Source of the DNA: Amorphophallus konjac
Taxonomy: Eukaryota; Streptophyta; Magnoliopsida; Alismatales; Araceae
Assembly (NCBI GenBank): GCA_022559845.1
Contig: CM040121.1
Span: 346,864,243-346,928,242 of the forward strand
Length of the DNA: 64,000 nt
Direction of reading: 5' to 3'
In this document: positions 21,215 to 34,055 of the stretch, in pieces
How positions within the stretch are numbered: position 1 is the stretch's first letter
How the letters are laid out: the number at the start of each line of letters is the position of its first letter
The notes under the pieces: generated by a model
Told to the model about the DNA's origin: nothing
The model's database searches: none
The model's input: only the letters and a program-made list of their open reading frames with translations
Translations under genes and position numbers: made by a program

Positions 21215-24200
21215 ACCCAACAAAAGCAAATTAAACCCTCTTATAATCCATATACCCACGTGAGCCAACTCACGTTAGCAACCCAAATGCCATGCACACA
21301 AGGCCAAACCCAAGTAAACCAACGACCCATATACATATATGTAATTGAACCAAAACCCAACTGCTACGTATGGGGGCCTCTACAACTCCCAAACCGAAAA
21401 CCTTGTACGTGTAACCCTAACCCAAATGCATGTTTCGGACGGAGCATGCAGGTTGAACTTTAGGGTTTTTGAAAATCAAACATGGCAAGCGGCTACAAAT
21501 TGGGAAGGGAGAAAACAATTTATAGAAGATCCTGAAACCCTGCCATGGATAAACTCGGAACCCTCCAAAAATCTCCCATCCCTATATAATGGCAACCCCA
21601 TCGAATGAGCGACTCGTTTGCCATCGCCGTCCCCCTTGTTGTGCTGCCTGCGGACGTGGAGGAGCGCCTCTTCTTCCTTCGTCCTCCTACTGCATTGGAG
21701 GACAACCGACATCAACGTCTTCCTCTGCCTCCTCTTAATTCAGCTCCAACGTCTTCCCTTTTCTTCTTCCTCCATCCTCTGTTCGTAACAGAGTGCCGGT
21801 TCCTCTGCAAAAAACTTCAATTGTTCATCATCCGATCGATTCTAAAGGTAGGCAATCCCCCAAGCAAAATATTATATAATCATCATGCTAGATCGTTAGA
21901 ACAAGTAGGTTTTCTCAAGTTTCGTATCCCAAACTAAGTTTAATCATGATTTGAAGCTAAAATTATATATATACATCGTGCAAATAGTTCACCATTATGT
22001 ATTCTGAAATTTTTGTAAATAGCGACCCTCATGAGGGCGCTAATTCCTTTTGACGCCCATAAAAATGGTCGTCAATTCCATATGAATTAATAAATTACAC
22101 AGCTTAAAAATTTAATATCTATGTAACCAATAATATGATTTAATGCATGAATAGAGTTTTGGAATTCTGCTATTTTTCTTGACCTATCCATATATATATT
22201 GTCATAAAAATAATTATATTGGAAAAATACCACTGAGCATAAATCAAACTGGTGAAAAAAGAAATGACGCCCTTCACCATGTCATTTCTTTGAATTAACG
22301 ACCCTTCCTAGGGCGTTATATTCATAGAAGATGGCAGCAACACAGTCGTCAATTAATGAAATTCAAAAAAAAAGACCAACGACCAGTCGTCAATTGAACA
22401 TATGTTAGTTATGAGTTTTAGCATTAATAGTTGTTCATAGGTATAGAAGTATCCTTTGGCCATGAAAATTTATGGGCGTACTATTGGGGTGGAGACCAAT
22501 GTAGTGAAAGTGGTTGCACCATTTTTCGTGCCCCCTATAGCAAGATCCCCCGTCTCTTAACGAAAAATTATTTTGAACGTATGGTTAGGTAGAGTTTTTC
22601 GAGCCGGCCATTTCGGTATATTATAAGCTAGATTCCGACATGGTTAAGTATAGAAACGGGAGGTTTGAAAATACAATTTTTTTGAAATAACGACCCAAAA
22701 AGGGTCGTTACTTTAAAATTGGACGCCACTATTCCTAGGCGTCAGATTAATATATACATATATATATAAATATATTTATATATATCATGTATGAATATCT
22801 TTGAAAACCCATATTTATTAAAATATATAACCGAAAATTATGAAATATATATATATGCAATCCTTGTATTTTTCTCCTAATTATCATATATTCTATTTCC
22901 TTAAATTATTTTAAATAAATCAATGTGCCTTTTAAAGTATGTTTCTGAATTTATTCAATTAAATAGATATAAATGTGAATTCTTGTTAAATAAATTAAGT
23001 TAAAAATCATAAAAATTAACGTCCCCCAAGAGGACGCTAATTATTAATAAATGACGGCACCCACGGGCGTCAAATAATATAAGTTTATTTAATTATAGTT
23101 AATTATAGAATTGGAGGGACTTGAATTCTATAATTAACGCAATCATGTTATGACCGTTTACTTCCGTTTTTGACCCATACCGCGGGTCTTTTGGCACTCT
23201 CATCTCACGTCTGTAGATGGAGTCTATGTTTCATGATTGTTTCACGTATACACCTCAACTCTCGGTGACATACGACCTCTCCATTGGACATTCCGTTCTT
23301 TTGGACTGGCGAGTTAGTCATTGGGACCTCCGTAAGTCTCCTCGTAGCCTTGGATTCCCTCAAGGCCGACTGAGCTGGTTGTACCATAAGAACCCTGGAA
23401 CCCTGTTAGTCTTTTGATTAGTGACTACATTGGTTATCACCGTTTTCTGTCATGAGCATGTTGAAGGGGTGACCTTATTGGCGGGCGCTTAGTGTAAGAG
23501 CAACCGTATTGTGGAGGCACCAATTCTTCAATGCTTTGATCAGAGAATGAGTGACCACCATTGTGGGCGTGACTTCTTAAATATATGGCACTCTGACGAG
23601 ACGCCAATCTCCCAGATTTCTCGAATTCTCTCGGTTTTTGTGAGCCACTGTTCTAGACTTGTCGAGGTCTATCTTGAATCTCTGTTCAATGAAATCTACC
23701 CTATTGCTCGTACATGCTTGATCCTTGAAATTCTTGGCCATTAATATGGAATTAGTCTAGATTAAATGTCAGGGGCTATGGGTCCCACTAAAATGACATT
23801 TTAAATGCTACGGGTCCTGATCTGACCCTATTGGGCGAGGCAAAGTCCAAACGTTACCAGTATACGATGATCAGGTGCTGGCATTCACCAACTCTGTTAT
23901 TGGCATTTAGGGGCAATCATACAGTCGTGAGAACTCCTAAGTGTGCGACCAAATACTAACTAGTGCTATTTCCATGAGGGGCGGTCATATCGTCGTGATT
24001 TTCCCCTAAGTGCATTGGCCAATCCTATATAGTGCTAGATGTGCAAACGCTCTCGTGATAGTGATGATCGGGAGTAATTACCATCATAGTATACCTTTCT
24101 ACAACTTATTGTTCGTCATGAAAAGATCTTGATTTACCTTATTGGAGGGGTTATCATATCATCGTGATATTCCCTTAGTGTCTTGGCAAATGCTATAGAA

Positions 24201-24954
24201 TGCTTGTAGAAGTAATTGTTCTACTTCTATATCGATCATCATAAATGTTCTTGGATTATCCCATCGATAGTACTCGTTATCTTGTCATGCAGATCCTTCA
24301 TAATAATGGATACATTGAAGCTCTCGTGATAGTGTTCGTCATAGGGAGATGAATGTTATATTTCCTCATGAATGCTCTTGACCTAACTCGAGAAAGTACT
24401 TGATTAGATCTTGCTATACTCTCTTGATTATCCTCGTCCTTACTCTTCATGAGGTTATCTAGCATCTTGCTTACTCGTTTGTTTATTATAGTTCTTGAAT
24501 TTATCTCGTGTTATTATAGTTCTTGATTTCTATATCTTGCATGACTTGCATGAGCATGTAAACTGTAATTGACTTAAAGCTAGTTTGGAGCATGAGATAT
24601 TAACTCCTACTGAGCGTTCGCTCACCCTGCATTTTCAATGTTTTTCAGGTAATGACCTTAGTAATGGCGAGACCGAACACGATGGGCAAGGGCAAGAGTG
24701 AAAAGAACTCTGACATCTAGATGAACCATCTAGTCTGGTTATCTTGCGTCTTATGTCTCCTTATAGTTTTTCCTTATTGAGTCTTTTCGTTTATTATGGG
24801 CCCGAATATGTAAAGAACTTATATTTGAAATGAAATTTGTTATTTGTCCAAATTGTGTTTTGTGGAAATGACTATATTCTGATTGACATGACTGTTTAAC
24901 TGCCACGTTCCAAGCAAACGACACGTTCCGCTACTATCGGTTCGGGGCGTGACA
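20687..24954 (+). repeat. G1 3' LTR (4268 bp)
   Basis: TGTAGCACCCTGAA to TTCGGGGCGTGACA. It matches the 5' LTR along its length with scattered single-base differences and the two length changes noted above. The high similarity makes G1 one of the younger insertions in the window. Confidence 0.92.
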
Positions 24955-26573
24955 ATACAGCCAGAAGAAATACAGTGGCGGCCGAAGGGATAAAAGGTAT
25001 AAGCATAACCCTGCTAAGAAAATTGAAACTAACACTTGTTATCAATGCAGGAAACCGGGCCATCTGAAAGCTGACTGTCCAGATAATCAGAAATACAAGG
25101 ACAAGTCAAAGAGAAGGAACACGAAAGGGAAAGCAATGGTGAGTACCTTGAGTGATGAAGATGAAGGTTCCTTCAGTAGCAGCTCAAACAATGAAGCCGA
25201 ATTTGAGAAGCCCATTTGCCTTATGGCAACAAGCTCAGAAGACAGAGAAGAGGACTCAGATGAGGTAATCACTAGATTTGAAAATTTTACTATTGCTGAT
25301 TGGGTAGATGCCTACCATGACATAGCTGATAGAGCTGATGACATTAGAAAATAGAACAGGCATCTAAGAAGAAAGATCAATTTCATGCAAAATGATAAAA
25401 CTCTAACTGATAAAATTGCATGTTTAGAATCTGAGAATGGAAAATTGAAACTCACATGTTCTGAATTAGATGAAATCAAAAATGAGTTAAAAGCTTCTAG
25501 GGAAGAGAATGTGAGGCTTGAAAATGAAATTTATGAATGGAAGCTGAAAATTCAAAAATGTGAAAGTGAGATAAAAATTATTTCTGAAAAATATGAAGCT
25601 GTCCTCAATGTAAATAATGAATTGAAAAAGTCTATTGATGAAATTCAGAAAGACAATGAGGATAAGTTTAGAACCATTGAGAAAATGACCCAAGGATCTG
25701 AAAACTTAAATGCTTTATTGGGGACGAAGGTTAATTTCAGAAAAGAGGGCCTAGGATTTAATTCAAGTGCAACGAAAACCTTTGGAATGAAAACTATTTC
25801 ATTTGTTGCACAAATAGAAAAAGGACCTCTAATTAGCATGAATTCAAACAATTCAATGAACAAAAATGCTAATATGAAAAGGCCCAGTGCTGAGGAGAAG
25901 GGCAAACAAAACCAGAGTGAGCCTAGTAGAGCTAGCACATCTATGCAAAATCCCAAAGCTCTGTCCCAGGTTAGGGGTCAACCTAAACAGTCTTACAAAC
26001 CCCATGTTAAGGTCACCAAGTCTCCACCATCACCATCACCTCAGAAGAAGTCCAAATATATACCTATGAATAGGTCATCAGGGTCCAAGGTGCAGGGGAG
26101 ACAGAATGCTGTTAGGAGTCAACCCAAACATTTCTACCAACCCAGAGTTCAGACCCACTACAATGCACAGTCAACCTATTTCAATAAGTCATGTTGGACT
26201 AGAACTCCGGGGAGGTATACAGGTCTTGCATATCAGGCTGCACAATATCAAAGACCTTACACTAGAAATTAGGTTGATGGGTATGGCTATTGGACATAGG
26301 AATCTGAATTTCTTTAGCCAGCCCAGGAACTACTATGGCCAGAATTTCATGAATACACCCCGGCCAAGGCACTGGCAAAGAAAAAACACTGTCAATAATC
26401 ATGCTGGTGCAAACAATGAGAAGAGGAAAAACAACAGAAGGAAATCTGTAGAATCCACTGAACAAAATTCATTTAAACAAATGTGGATTCCGAAAAGTCT
26501 GCTTTCTTGCTTTGCTTCTATTTCATCTGTTATGGAGCCCAATCAGTCTTGGGTTCCAAATCTTTCTACCTAA
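24955..26573 (+). pseudogene. S4 gag, C-terminal part (zinc knuckle and coiled coil)
   Basis: After G1 the frame resumes with YSQKKYSGGRR and a CX2CX4HX4C knuckle (CYQCRKPGHLKADC, about 25039-25080). An acidic stretch follows, then a stop at about 25352, then a long coiled coil rich in K, E, N and L (25385-25700) and the NALLGTKVNFRKEGLGF segment that S2 shares. A basic, glutamine- and proline-rich tail ends at 26272, where the frame shifts into the pol frame (RLMGMAIGHRNLNF...) up to a stop at 26571. Extended coiled-coil Gag tails are typical of Sireviruses. Confidence 0.85.
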
Positions 26574-29500
26574 TTGTGTATGCAGGTATGCCTGGCAGCC
26601 AAGAACAACTTGTGGTACTTGGATAGCGGCTGCTCTAGGCATATGACAGGAGATAAGGCCAAGTTCTACATGCTGACTGAGAAACTAGGAGGCCTTGTCA
26701 CCTTTGGAAGTAGCACAAAGGGTAGGATTATTGGATCAGGTAAGGTAGGTAAGTGTTCTACCTGCTGCATTGATGATGTTATGCTGGTTGAAGGGTTAGC
26801 TTATAATTTACTTAGTATCAGCCAGTTGTGTGATAAAGGATATAAGGTTTTATTTAATTCTCAATGCTGCAAGGTTTTTGAACCTGATTCTGAAATTGTC
26901 AAATTTTCTGGAAAAAGAATAAATAATACATACATGATAGATTTAGATGATATTCAACATTCTAACCTATGCCTTACTGCTAGTAGAGAGGACTTAGCAT
27001 TTTTATGGCATTGTAGGTTAGGTCATGCTAGTTACACTATTTTACATAAACTGAATAAGCATGGCATGGTTAGAGGACTTCCTGAAGTTTCCTTCAAGAA
27101 AGAAAATAAAATCTGTGATGCATGCACTCAATCAAAGATAACTAGAAAGTCATTTAAGTCTAGAACTGAAAATCTGTCTTCTAAACCCTATGAGCTGATA
27201 CACATGGACCTTTTTGGGCCAACTAGATCTGTCAGCTTATCAGGGATGAAGTATGGGTTTGTCATGGTAGATGACTTTTCTAGGTATACTTGGGTTTATT
27301 TCTTATCACATAAGAGTGATGCATTCTCAGAATTTCAGGAGTTCTATGTTAAAATAAATCATAAAATTGAAAATATTTTAACTGATCATGGAGGTGAGTT
27401 TGAAAACTCACAGTTTGATGAATTCTGCAGGTCAAATGGAATTAACCATAGGTACTCCTCACCAAGGACACCTGAGCAGAATGGAGTTGTGGAGAGAAGG
27501 AACAGAACCCTAGTGGAGATGGGTCGTACACTCCTAGTTGAAGGTGGTCTACCAAGGAAGTTTTGGGTTGAAGCAGTGAACACTGCCTGTTATGTAATTA
27601 ACAGAGCTATGGTAAGACCTTCTACCCAGCAAACACCATATGAGATCTTAAAGGGTAAGAAATCTTCTATTGCTCATTTCAAGATTTTTGGATGTAAATG
27701 GTTCATTCATATAAATGATAAAAGAGACCTTGATAAATTTGAACCTAAAGGAGAACCAGGAATATTTCTTGGTTATTCTGAAAACACCCGAGCATATAGA
27801 GTGTACAATCTGAATTCTAAAACTGTTGAAGAATCTCCACACATAGTTTTTGATGAATCCTTCTTAAAGACTAATATTGGTCAATGCAGGAATGAAGACA
27901 ATGGTGATATTTTGAAGGAAGGAGATCCTACAGACAAATCCGAGGATGAGGAAGGACATGAAGAGCTTAATGAAGAAGAGCCTATAGTTCAGGGGGAGGT
28001 AAATCAAACTCATGATAATCCAATTGTTAACATTGGATATCTTAAGGATCATCCTGTAGATAATGTAATTGAAAATTTGCTTGACCCTCCTAGGACTAGA
28101 GGCCACTTAAGAATTCAAAATGAATTGAATGCTTTTGCTTTTGTTTCACAAGTAGAACCCAAGTCCATTGACTGTGCTCTCAAAGATGTGCATTGGATTA
28201 ATGCCATGCATGATGAGCTCAATCAATTTGACAGGAATAAGGTGTGGCATTTGGTTCCACCTCTTGATCATGAAACAGTCATAGGGACTAAATGAGTGTT
28301 CAGAAATAAAACTGATGAATGAGGGAATGTCATTAAAAATAAAGCCAGACTTGTAGCTCAGGGGTACAATCAGGAATTTCGAATAGACTTTGAAGAGTCT
28401 TTTGCCCCTGTAGCTAGGTTAGAAGCAATCAGAATATTATTGGCTTATGCATGTTTCCTAGGTATAAATCTTCAGCAGATGGATGTGAAATCTACTTTTC
28501 TAAATGGGGAAATTAGTGAGGATGTCTATGTGAGACAGCCTCCTGAGTTTGAATGCTTAGACTTCCCCAATCATGTTTATAAACTTAAAAGGGCTCTCTA
28601 TGGTTTAAAGCAAGCTCCTAGAGCTTGGTATGACAGGTTGAGCAAATTCCTCACCGACAAGAATTTCACAAGAGGTATAGTTGATCAAACATTGTTTACC
28701 AAGGTGAGTCATTCAGATATTCTTATCATTCAAATTTATGTGGATGACATTGTGTTTGGGTCAACTAACCCCAAATTGTGTGAAGAATTCTCTCAGATAA
28801 TGACTAATGAGTTTGAAATGAGCTCAATGGGTGAGCTCAAATTGTTTCTTGGACTGCAGGTTATACAAACAAAGGATGGAACTTTCATCTCTTAGTCCAA
28901 GTACATAAAGAATTTATTGAAGAAGTACAAAATGGACAACCTCAAGGAAATAGCTGCTCCAATGGGTACCTCAACCAGTTTGGATGAAGATCCTAAAGGT
29001 AAACCAGTGGATCAAAGGCTATATAGAGGTATGATCGGATCCCTTCTATATCTTACAGCATCTAGGTCTGATATTCAATTTATAGTGTGTTTATGCTCTA
29101 GATTTCAGGCTGGTCCTAAAGAAACTCATTTTAAGGCTGTAAAAAGGATTTTTAGGTATTTACTAGGCAACAGCTAGGTCTATGGTATCCTGCTAGGTGT
29201 GAGTTAGAACTTCTATCTTACACTGATGCAGACTATGCTAGGTGTCGAGTAGATAGAAAAAGCACCAGTGGCTATTGTCAATTCCTTGGTGGCTGTCTAG
29301 TATCTTGGGCATCTAAGAAGCAACACACTGTAGCTTTGTCTACAGCTGAAGCTGAATATGTTGCTGCAGGTAATTGTGCTGCCCAAGTACTATGGATCAA
29401 GCACCAATTGGATGATTATCAGATAAAATTGGGATGTATTCCAATGTTATGTGATAATACTAGCGCTATATGCCTTGCTAAAAATCATGTTCATCATTCT

Positions 29501-29686
29501 AGGACTAAGCATATAGAGATAAAACACCATTTTCTGAGAGATGTTGTAAATAAAAATGAAATTGAAATGGACTTCATTGAAACTAAAAAACAAATTGCTG
29601 ATATTTTTACTAAGCCTCTTGGGAATGAAAGGTTCAAATTTCTTAGAAGAGAACTTGGCTTGTGTAAATTTCAGCATGATGAATAA
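26574..29686 (+). pseudogene. S4 pol: protease, integrase, reverse transcriptase, RNase H
   Basis: Protease with LWYLDSGCSRHM (DSG active site). The integrase zinc domain (HCRLGH...CDACTQSK) is followed by the catalytic core with D in HMDLFGP, D in LTDHGGEF and E in EQNGVVERRNRT, all intact. Reverse transcriptase with [25 protein letters not shown] and YVDDIVFGS. RNase H with LSTAEAEYVAA and SRTKHIEIKHHF, ending near CKFQHDE at 29686. Breaks: stops at 28295, about 28320 and about 28893, and a frameshift near 29176. The copia order (integrase before reverse transcriptase) is clear. All catalytic motifs remain, so decay is recent or slow. Confidence 0.9.
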
Positions 29687-31241
29687 TCTTTTCAGCTGTA
29701 GAGTTTTGAATAAAATTTCTGATTTGGACTTGCATCTGATAGCTTGAATAAAACTCTGTGATTGTTGAATGTTAGACTAGACCATGCATGCATGACATAT
29801 TTTTTCATGACATATTATTCATTGCATATCATAACAGTTGGTATCTACTTATTGCCATTCATTTGCAAAACTGCATGCATATAGCCAGGGGGAGTATTAT
29901 TAGAAATTCAGAGTGGTCATCAACTTTCTTGAATTTATTCATTCTTTGGCCCTGAATGAGTTGAATCTGACATATGACAATCTGTTAGTCAGTTCTGATT
30001 CCTAAACAATAGAAAACGGACTTCTTCAGTTATAAGAATTTCAATTGCTTAAAGACTGACTTAATAGTTTAACTTTTATAATTTTTGGAGTTTAAAGACT
30101 GCAATCAGTAAATAAGAAAGCTGAAAATTGATAAAACTCTCAACCCATTACTTATTTCATGTCAGACAAAGCTAATCATATCTGAAATCTAAAAACTCAT
30201 CTGAAATCATGTTAGAGAAGCTAAGTATGTGTATTGTTCTTAAACAAGTCATTCTGAAACAAATAAAGGGCAGCTAAGAAAAATATTGAAAAACATTAAA
30301 AATCAATTGAAAAAATAACATTGGCAGAGCAATGACTGGTAAATCACTGAGAAACTGAGTGATCCATCAAAGAAGTGGACAACACTCATGTCATGAGGTG
30401 TATCAGCTATCTCTGTATAAAATGATCAAAACAGTAGGTTGGTTTCACTGAGTACCTGGGGGTAACTGGAGTCTGATAAATGTATACCCTCACACAAAAA
30501 GGTGTAAATCAGTTTTATTGTGGTTGATCATAGGCAGAATGGTCCATGATGTTGAGTATCTAGGGGTATTGGCGTCTGATAAACGTATACCCTTACGCAA
30601 AAAGGTAAATGGTACCTGAATGCCCAAAATGAACTCATATTGAAAATGCTGTTCCTTCACTAGAAATTTCTTGGATGTCAATTTGTTTATTTTCAATACA
30701 TGACCTAGTATCTCTTAATCATTTTTCCTGAGTCTATGAAAGTAAGATATTTTGAAACTGAATCTCTCATGCAAATGTGTTTCTGGTTTATTGTTTTATC
30801 ATGCACAGAACTCGTATCCAATGCTTGTAGTGCATGAACTCAAAATTTTATAGTCTTTAAACCACAATTCTATCTGAAAGTAGTTTATAACTTTATATGA
30901 CTGAAGACTCTGTGCTTTAGAATGCTTATTCCTGAACTACTTGTTCATAATGCCAGTCAGATGATATCTCTTGTTCCTTCCCTTGTACTCACTTTCCCTC
31001 CTCTTTGTTGATGGCAAAGGGGGAGAATATTGTATGTTTGAATTCATTCCAGGGGAAGTGTATGCATTATGTTATGGCAAAGGGGGGGATTTTGTTAGCA
31101 GGGAGTTGCTTACATTTCGTAGTATGCATGCATAGCATCTGCATGACAATCTGAATAACAAATCATGTCTCTCATCATCTGTATGACAGGTAATTGCTAT
31201 TCTATATGATAAGGGGTTGCCATCATCAAAAAGGGGGAGAT
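29687..31241 (+). other. S4 3' noncoding region with repeated polypurine tracts
   Basis: No coding frame of note. CAGGGGGAG or AAAGGGGGAG motifs are near 29886, 31015, 31079 and 31230; the last abuts the LTR. A GAGTACCTGGGGGTAACTGGAGTCTGAT-like segment occurs twice (about 30450 and 30550). No envelope-like ORF is present. Confidence 0.75.
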
Positions 31242-31379
31242 TGTTGTGACTCCTCTGTGTTGATGATGTTGACATATGTTTTACTTCATTGGCAACACCT
31301 TGTTTTGATTGATTGGCAACTGTTTATGCCTTGATGAAATTGTTCTTATCAGATTGTATGTGTGTTCTATGCACTTCAC

Positions 31380-33010
31380 AGGTTTACACACTGCACACAC
31401 ACTCAAAGTCCACACATTGCATGCAGAGTCTATACACTGCCTTGTGTTGTGTTTGTGCATTGTTGAGAACGTAAGTCAATACATCCATGCACAGTCTGGA
31501 CAGTAGTGGGTCGACCCCCTTCCTAGATGGGTCGACTCCCTCAGAACATTCAAGTCTATACATTGTCGATCTTCTTAGTGTCTGTAGCGTCAACGCAGCA
31601 TGTCTATACATTGCATCGTGGCGTTTGTGCTCTAAGTCTATACACTGCATGGCGAGCCCAAAGTCTATACATTGCATTGGCTAAAGTCTGCACAACGTCC
31701 GTCTCATTTAGAGTCTAAGGCAATGTCTATACACTGGACTTGAAGTGTGTACATTGAGCGTCTCATGAAAGTCTATACAGTTGTTTAGGCTAAATGTGTA
31801 CATCGTCCGTCTTAACTGAAGTCCATACATTACATTGCATAGGCTAAGTGTGTACATCATCCGTCTTGTTTGAAGTCCATACATTGCATTGCATTGGCTA
31901 AGTATGTACACTGTCCGTCTGACTTAGCGTCTTGTGCATTGAGCGAAGTCCATACATTGCAACTCACACATTCAACAAGTATATACAGTGGCTTAGGCTA
32001 AGTCTGTACATCGGACTGTGTTAGGCGAAGTCTGTACATCAGAGTATTTCAAGTGAAGTCTATACATCCGATTGCTCATGCACTCATCTTAAGTCTATAC
32101 ATCCGTCTGTGCATTGTCTTGGCCATCGTCTCACAACCATCAAGTCTATACATTGGTCGGTGGCAAGTCTGCACATTGGACTTTCACTCAAAGTCTGTAC
32201 AGCGTCATGCATTGTTCTTCATAAGTCCATACATTGGACTGTAGCACGCATCATTGAAGTCTATACATTGCACTATGCATCATTCTTCAAGTCCATACAC
32301 TGCACTGTAGATGCTCGAGGTGAAGTCTGTACATCCTTCATTGAACTTCCAAGTCTATACATCGAGGTGAAGTCTGTACATCCATCAGTGAACTTCCAAG
32401 TCTGTACATCAACCTGTTCAACTTCGAAGTCTGTACATTGGAAGTTTTACCTACGTTGCACTCTCAAGTCTATACATCAGTAGCTTTAACGACGTTGCAC
32501 TCGAAGTCTATACACTGATAGCTTTACCGTCATTTCCCTTGGCAAGTCTATACATTGGAAGTCTATACATTCGCTGCCTTGCTTTGTTCAGGTCTATATA
32601 GCCTTTCCTTTAGAAAGTCTATACATCGTGAAGTTTACACATTGGCTGTTGAATGATCTCCAAGTCTGTACATCGTGCATCTTTTAGTTGAAGTCTATAC
32701 AGCCTTTACTTCGCCAAAGTCTGTACATTGGTCTGCATTGCATTGCATGAAGTCTATACATTCATCTGCATTGCATTGCATGAAGTCTATACATTGCACG
32801 AGCTGAAGCCTGCCTAAGTCCATACACTGGCTGCTGTTCTTCAAAGTCTGCACATTGTTTTACGATTCAGCAAGTATGTACAGCGGTTTCCTTCTTATAT
32901 GAAGTCTGTACATTGCATTCGAGTTCACAAGTCCATACAGTGAAGTCTATACAATGCATTTAGTCTTACAAGTCTGTACAGGGTTTATACTTAACCTGAT
33001 AAGTCTATTT
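31380..33010 (+). repeat. Dense AAGTCTATACAT motif array in the S4 3' LTR
   Basis: Roughly 60 or more copies of (A)AGTC(T/C)(A/G)TACA(T/C) with variable spacers of 10-40 bases over 1.6 kb. A shorter version fills 1110-1860 in S1. Spacing is irregular, so the motif and not a longer unit seems to be maintained. Confidence 0.85.
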
Positions 33011-33204
33011 CTACTGTCTGACAGGGATTTTTTACAGAGATTGGTGACTTGGCTCGTGATCCAAGGAGGATGAGGTGTTGTGATGGTGACACGTGGAAGT
33101 AGCCCATCACAAGATGCTGCCATGTGGATGGAATTGCCTCGGTTCTGGCGAATTAACTGGGCGGGAAATGTGGAAGCCACGCGCCCTTATCCACCTGCTG
33201 CTGG

Positions 33205-33213
33205 TATATATAC
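33205..33213 (+). promoter_or_regulatory. Putative TATA box in the S4 3' LTR
   Basis: TATATATAC, the counterpart of 13319. If active it could read into the C1 DNA on the right. Confidence 0.55.
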
Positions 33214-34055
33214 AAGTCTTCGTCTTCAGATGAAGGTTGATCGATGAAGTGGACAAAGTCTATACAGTGAGCGAAAAGCAGCAGAGAGCCACCGATCCAC
33301 AGAGGAGAAGAAAAGAAAGAAGAAAGAAAAACATAGAAGATGAGAAAGAGAGAAGAGATGAGTTGAGAGAGTGAGATTGAGAGAGCTTGTTCGAGAGGTT
33401 GTAAATCAGTCTCTTGGTTCAGATACCAGAGCTGATATGTTTGCTCATTGAGAGCTATTTCCCTTCCGGGTTTTCTTATTTTCATTTGCTTCTATTTTAC
33501 TGCTTTCGAACTCTTATTTCTTGAAGCTGTGAGGCAGCATTTGCAGTGGAGGTCTCCACTGGACAAGTGAAGCTGTAATCCTCAGCAGGCGAGACTTGGT
33601 CTCGGACGGCTAAGCTGTATTGCCCAGCTGTTGCAGAGGATCTGTTCCTCTGGTCGGCAAGCTGTAAAGCCCAGCGAAGCTGTGTATCAGCGGTTGTATG
33701 GCAAGCTATGTTGCCCAGCTGTTCAAGCTGTTAGTCAGCGGAATCCACACTCTAGTTGGAGTGTGGGGTGGACGTAGATCTCTGGATTGAGATCGAACCA
33801 CTTTAAAATTGATGCCTACTGTGTGTTTGCTTGTGGGTCTTGTGTTTTCATTGTGCACCTTAGTGAGATTGCTTGTGTTCTATTGTGTGGCTGCATGTGT
33901 CGACCCTTTACATAGTGGTTCTTCATTTGGCTTAACTGTTGTTTGCCTATATTCTGCATTATAACTTATACTAGTTTTTAATTTGGCATTAGATCTATTC
34001 ACCCCCCTCTAGATCCACACTTCGTGGAGATAGACTGCGTCCATCTAACATAACA

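Larger units (their letters stand above)
15034..24954 (+). mobile_element. G1: gag-only Ty3/gypsy element nested in S4 gag
   Basis: Two LTRs in direct orientation (15034-19404 and 20687-24954) flank an internal region of only 1282 bp. The target duplication is ATACA (15029-15033 and 24955-24959). A primer site and polypurine tract are present, but protease, reverse transcriptase, RNase H and integrase are absent, so the element depends on a relative for movement. The LTR ends (TGTAGCACCC...GGGCGTGACA) and Gag match G2, the probable autonomous family. The Gag type suggests a chromovirus-like (Tekay/Del) group, tentatively. Confidence 0.9.
12960..34055 (+). mobile_element. S4: Sirevirus retrotransposon nested in C1, 5' LTR truncated
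   Basis: The 3' LTR (31242-34055) is complete. The 5' LTR (12960-14169) lacks its first 1.6 kb and aligns to 32846-34055 with a constant offset of 19886. Order: LTR, primer site, gag (split by G1), protease, integrase, reverse transcriptase, RNase H, a 1.5 kb noncoding region with repeated polypurine tracts, and the LTR. The copia gene order, the large coiled-coil Gag and the polypurine repeats indicate a Sirevirus. Right flank bases CCTTA are the presumed duplication; the left partner is lost with the deletion. Gag and pol carry frameshifts and stops. Confidence 0.88.
31242..34055 (+). repeat. S4 3' LTR (2814 bp)
   Basis: Starts TGTTGTGACTCC after AAAAAGGGGGAGAT and ends CATCTAACATAACA. The first 1.6 kb is the AAGTCTATACAT array missing from the 5' copy. 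A TATA box lies at 33205, the hairpin at 33745-33766. Confidence 0.9.
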
